Positions 63,103 to 64,000 of a stretch of DNA of 64,000 bases are shown one piece after another (within the stretch, counting starts at the first letter, position 1; each line of letters starts with the position of its first letter). The DNA is taken from NCBI RefSeq assembly GCF_000189635.1, contig NW_002476121.1:186001-250000 (forward strand), written 5' to 3'. The notes under the pieces are model-generated. The model was not told where the DNA came from. It made no database searches and saw only the letters and a list, made by a program, of their open reading frames with translations. The position numbers and the translations under genes were made by a program. This DNA comes from Tetrahymena thermophila SB210 (taxonomy: Eukaryota; Ciliophora; Oligohymenophorea; Hymenostomatida; Tetrahymenidae).

Positions 63103-64000
63103 TCAAATGTGTTTAGATGCTTACTTTTATTAATTTTAATTAGAAATAGCATTAATTATATCTTATTAATTTTTTTAATGAATTCTAAGCTTTTCTTAAG
63201 TTTTTTAATAATTTTATTAAATTTAAATAACCATATTTGATATAAAATCAGTAAATTGCTATTGAGTTTATATTTCTTATATTCTTTGCTACTTAAGTTA
63301 TTCAATTGCAATTTAGTTTCTTTATTTTCTTTCTTGCTCCTCTACAGTTTATTTTGCTTCTAAATAAAGCTCCTCTATTTCATGTAATTCATTAACTAAA
63401 AAGTGACCATGATATATAAACTCCAGCCAATCAGCTATTTCTATCAATAGCTCTCCTATTTTTGGGTCTTCAAGATAACTTCTTAATTCATTACTATCTT
63501 TATTTTTTTTAATATTATCCAATTATGCTTGGTTTAGCTATCTATTAAAGGAAATAATTAATTAATTATATATTTATTTATTTTAAAAAAGTTTCAATAT
63601 ACTTCATGTCAAAATTGGCTAAGCGATAAAGAAAATCAGCTGACCCATCTTCACTTAGAAGTGCTGTGTATTTGAATTCCTTCCATTAAAACTTTTCTCT
63701 TTTTTTAAAAGTATATTTTTACTTCATCTTTTTAATAAATATTTATAAATTTCAAATGCCTTTGTTAAAATAATTAAAAAATTCATTTACTTTGGCTCAC
63801 TATATAGTATTTCAAAAAGAAGCTCAAATAGCTCTTCTAAAGGTTGTTTACCTTTAACATTTAAAATACCTAGCTCATAAGGATTAATTTTAGAGACTAT
63901 TTCTCTAATACTGTTTTATAAGGAGTCAACTAATTTATTTTATGTTTATAGAAGCTATTTAATTTTAGATAGATTCATATCAGAATTTTTAACAACTTTT
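63103..64000 (-). CDS. partial coiled-coil protein, 5' end outside the window
   Basis: Minus-strand gene that runs off the right edge. Fragments in order: NLSKIKQLLQTQNKLVDSLQ, KINPYELGILNVKGKQPLEE with LFELLFEILYSEP, an exon with KFQWKEFKYTALLSEDGSAD and FLYRLANFDMKYIET, then SNELRSYLEDPKIGELLIEI with ADWLEFIYHGHFLVNELHEI and a Gln-rich coiled coil (AKQTVEEQERKQRNQIAIEQ) ending KQASKHI at the TGA complement 63103. At least three exons; the first splice was not fixed. The family is not recognised; a helical interaction domain plus coiled coil is what can be seen. Confidence 0.7.

Noticed and set aside
1-64000. tRNA, rRNA, snRNA, telomere (CCCCAA) or chromosome breakage sequence
   Set aside because: I looked for T-loop-like GTTCRA motifs, GC-rich hairpins, CCCCAA runs and the TAAACCAACC core and saw no convincing case; a covariance-model search would be decisive.

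Overview
The window looks like macronuclear DNA of a ciliate close to Tetrahymena. It is very AT-rich between genes. Recognisable proteins are recovered only when TAA and TAG are read as glutamine and TGA as the sole stop: RPS14, RanGAP1, DJ-1, a nucleoside hydrolase, an RRF, WASH1, MORN and PHD proteins. Genes carry many short GT..AG introns, genes are not in operons, and intergenic spacers lack any coding signal. No rRNA, tRNA, transposon, CRISPR or telomere/chromosome-breakage sequence was recognised. All gene models were read by eye from the bases, so exon borders are exact only where coordinates are given.

Layout. 1-12.8 kb: RPS14 (+), a TPR-like protein (+), a possible PPP1R36-like protein (-), a very small multi-exon membrane protein (+) and an Acl4-like ribosome-assembly TPR protein (+). 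12.8-22.9 kb: three tandem same-strand genes of one unrecognised family, each with a long Gln/Asn/Ser-rich N-terminus and a conserved helical C-terminal region. 23.4-30 kb: a leucine-rich protein (-) and a protein with two degenerate kinase domains (+). 30-38 kb: a large probably mitochondrial protein (+), a DJ-1/PfpI protein (+), a nucleoside hydrolase (-) and a kinase with a leucine-rich tail (-). 38-46.5 kb: RanGAP1 (-), then a PHD-finger gene and a DDT-WHIM-PHD remodeller subunit (+). 47-57 kb: a RING/TRAF-zinc-finger/SPRY ubiquitin-ligase candidate (-), a LIN54-type CXC protein (-) and a WASH1 homologue (-). 57-64 kb: a possible short gene, an N-terminally acylated MORN protein (-), a mitochondrial ribosome recycling factor (-) and the 3' part of an unrecognised coiled-coil gene (-).

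Themes. Translation is represented by RPS14, the Acl4-like factor and RRF; chromatin and cell cycle by PHD, DDT/WHIM, CXC and RanGAP1, with a cluster of GCGC/CGCG motifs in the 39.6-40.7 kb divergent promoter; membranes and cytoskeleton by WASH1 and MORN; signalling by the pseudokinases, the kinase-LRR and the RING-SPRY protein. The parts most likely to be undescribed are the triple paralogue array and the tandem degenerate-kinase protein.
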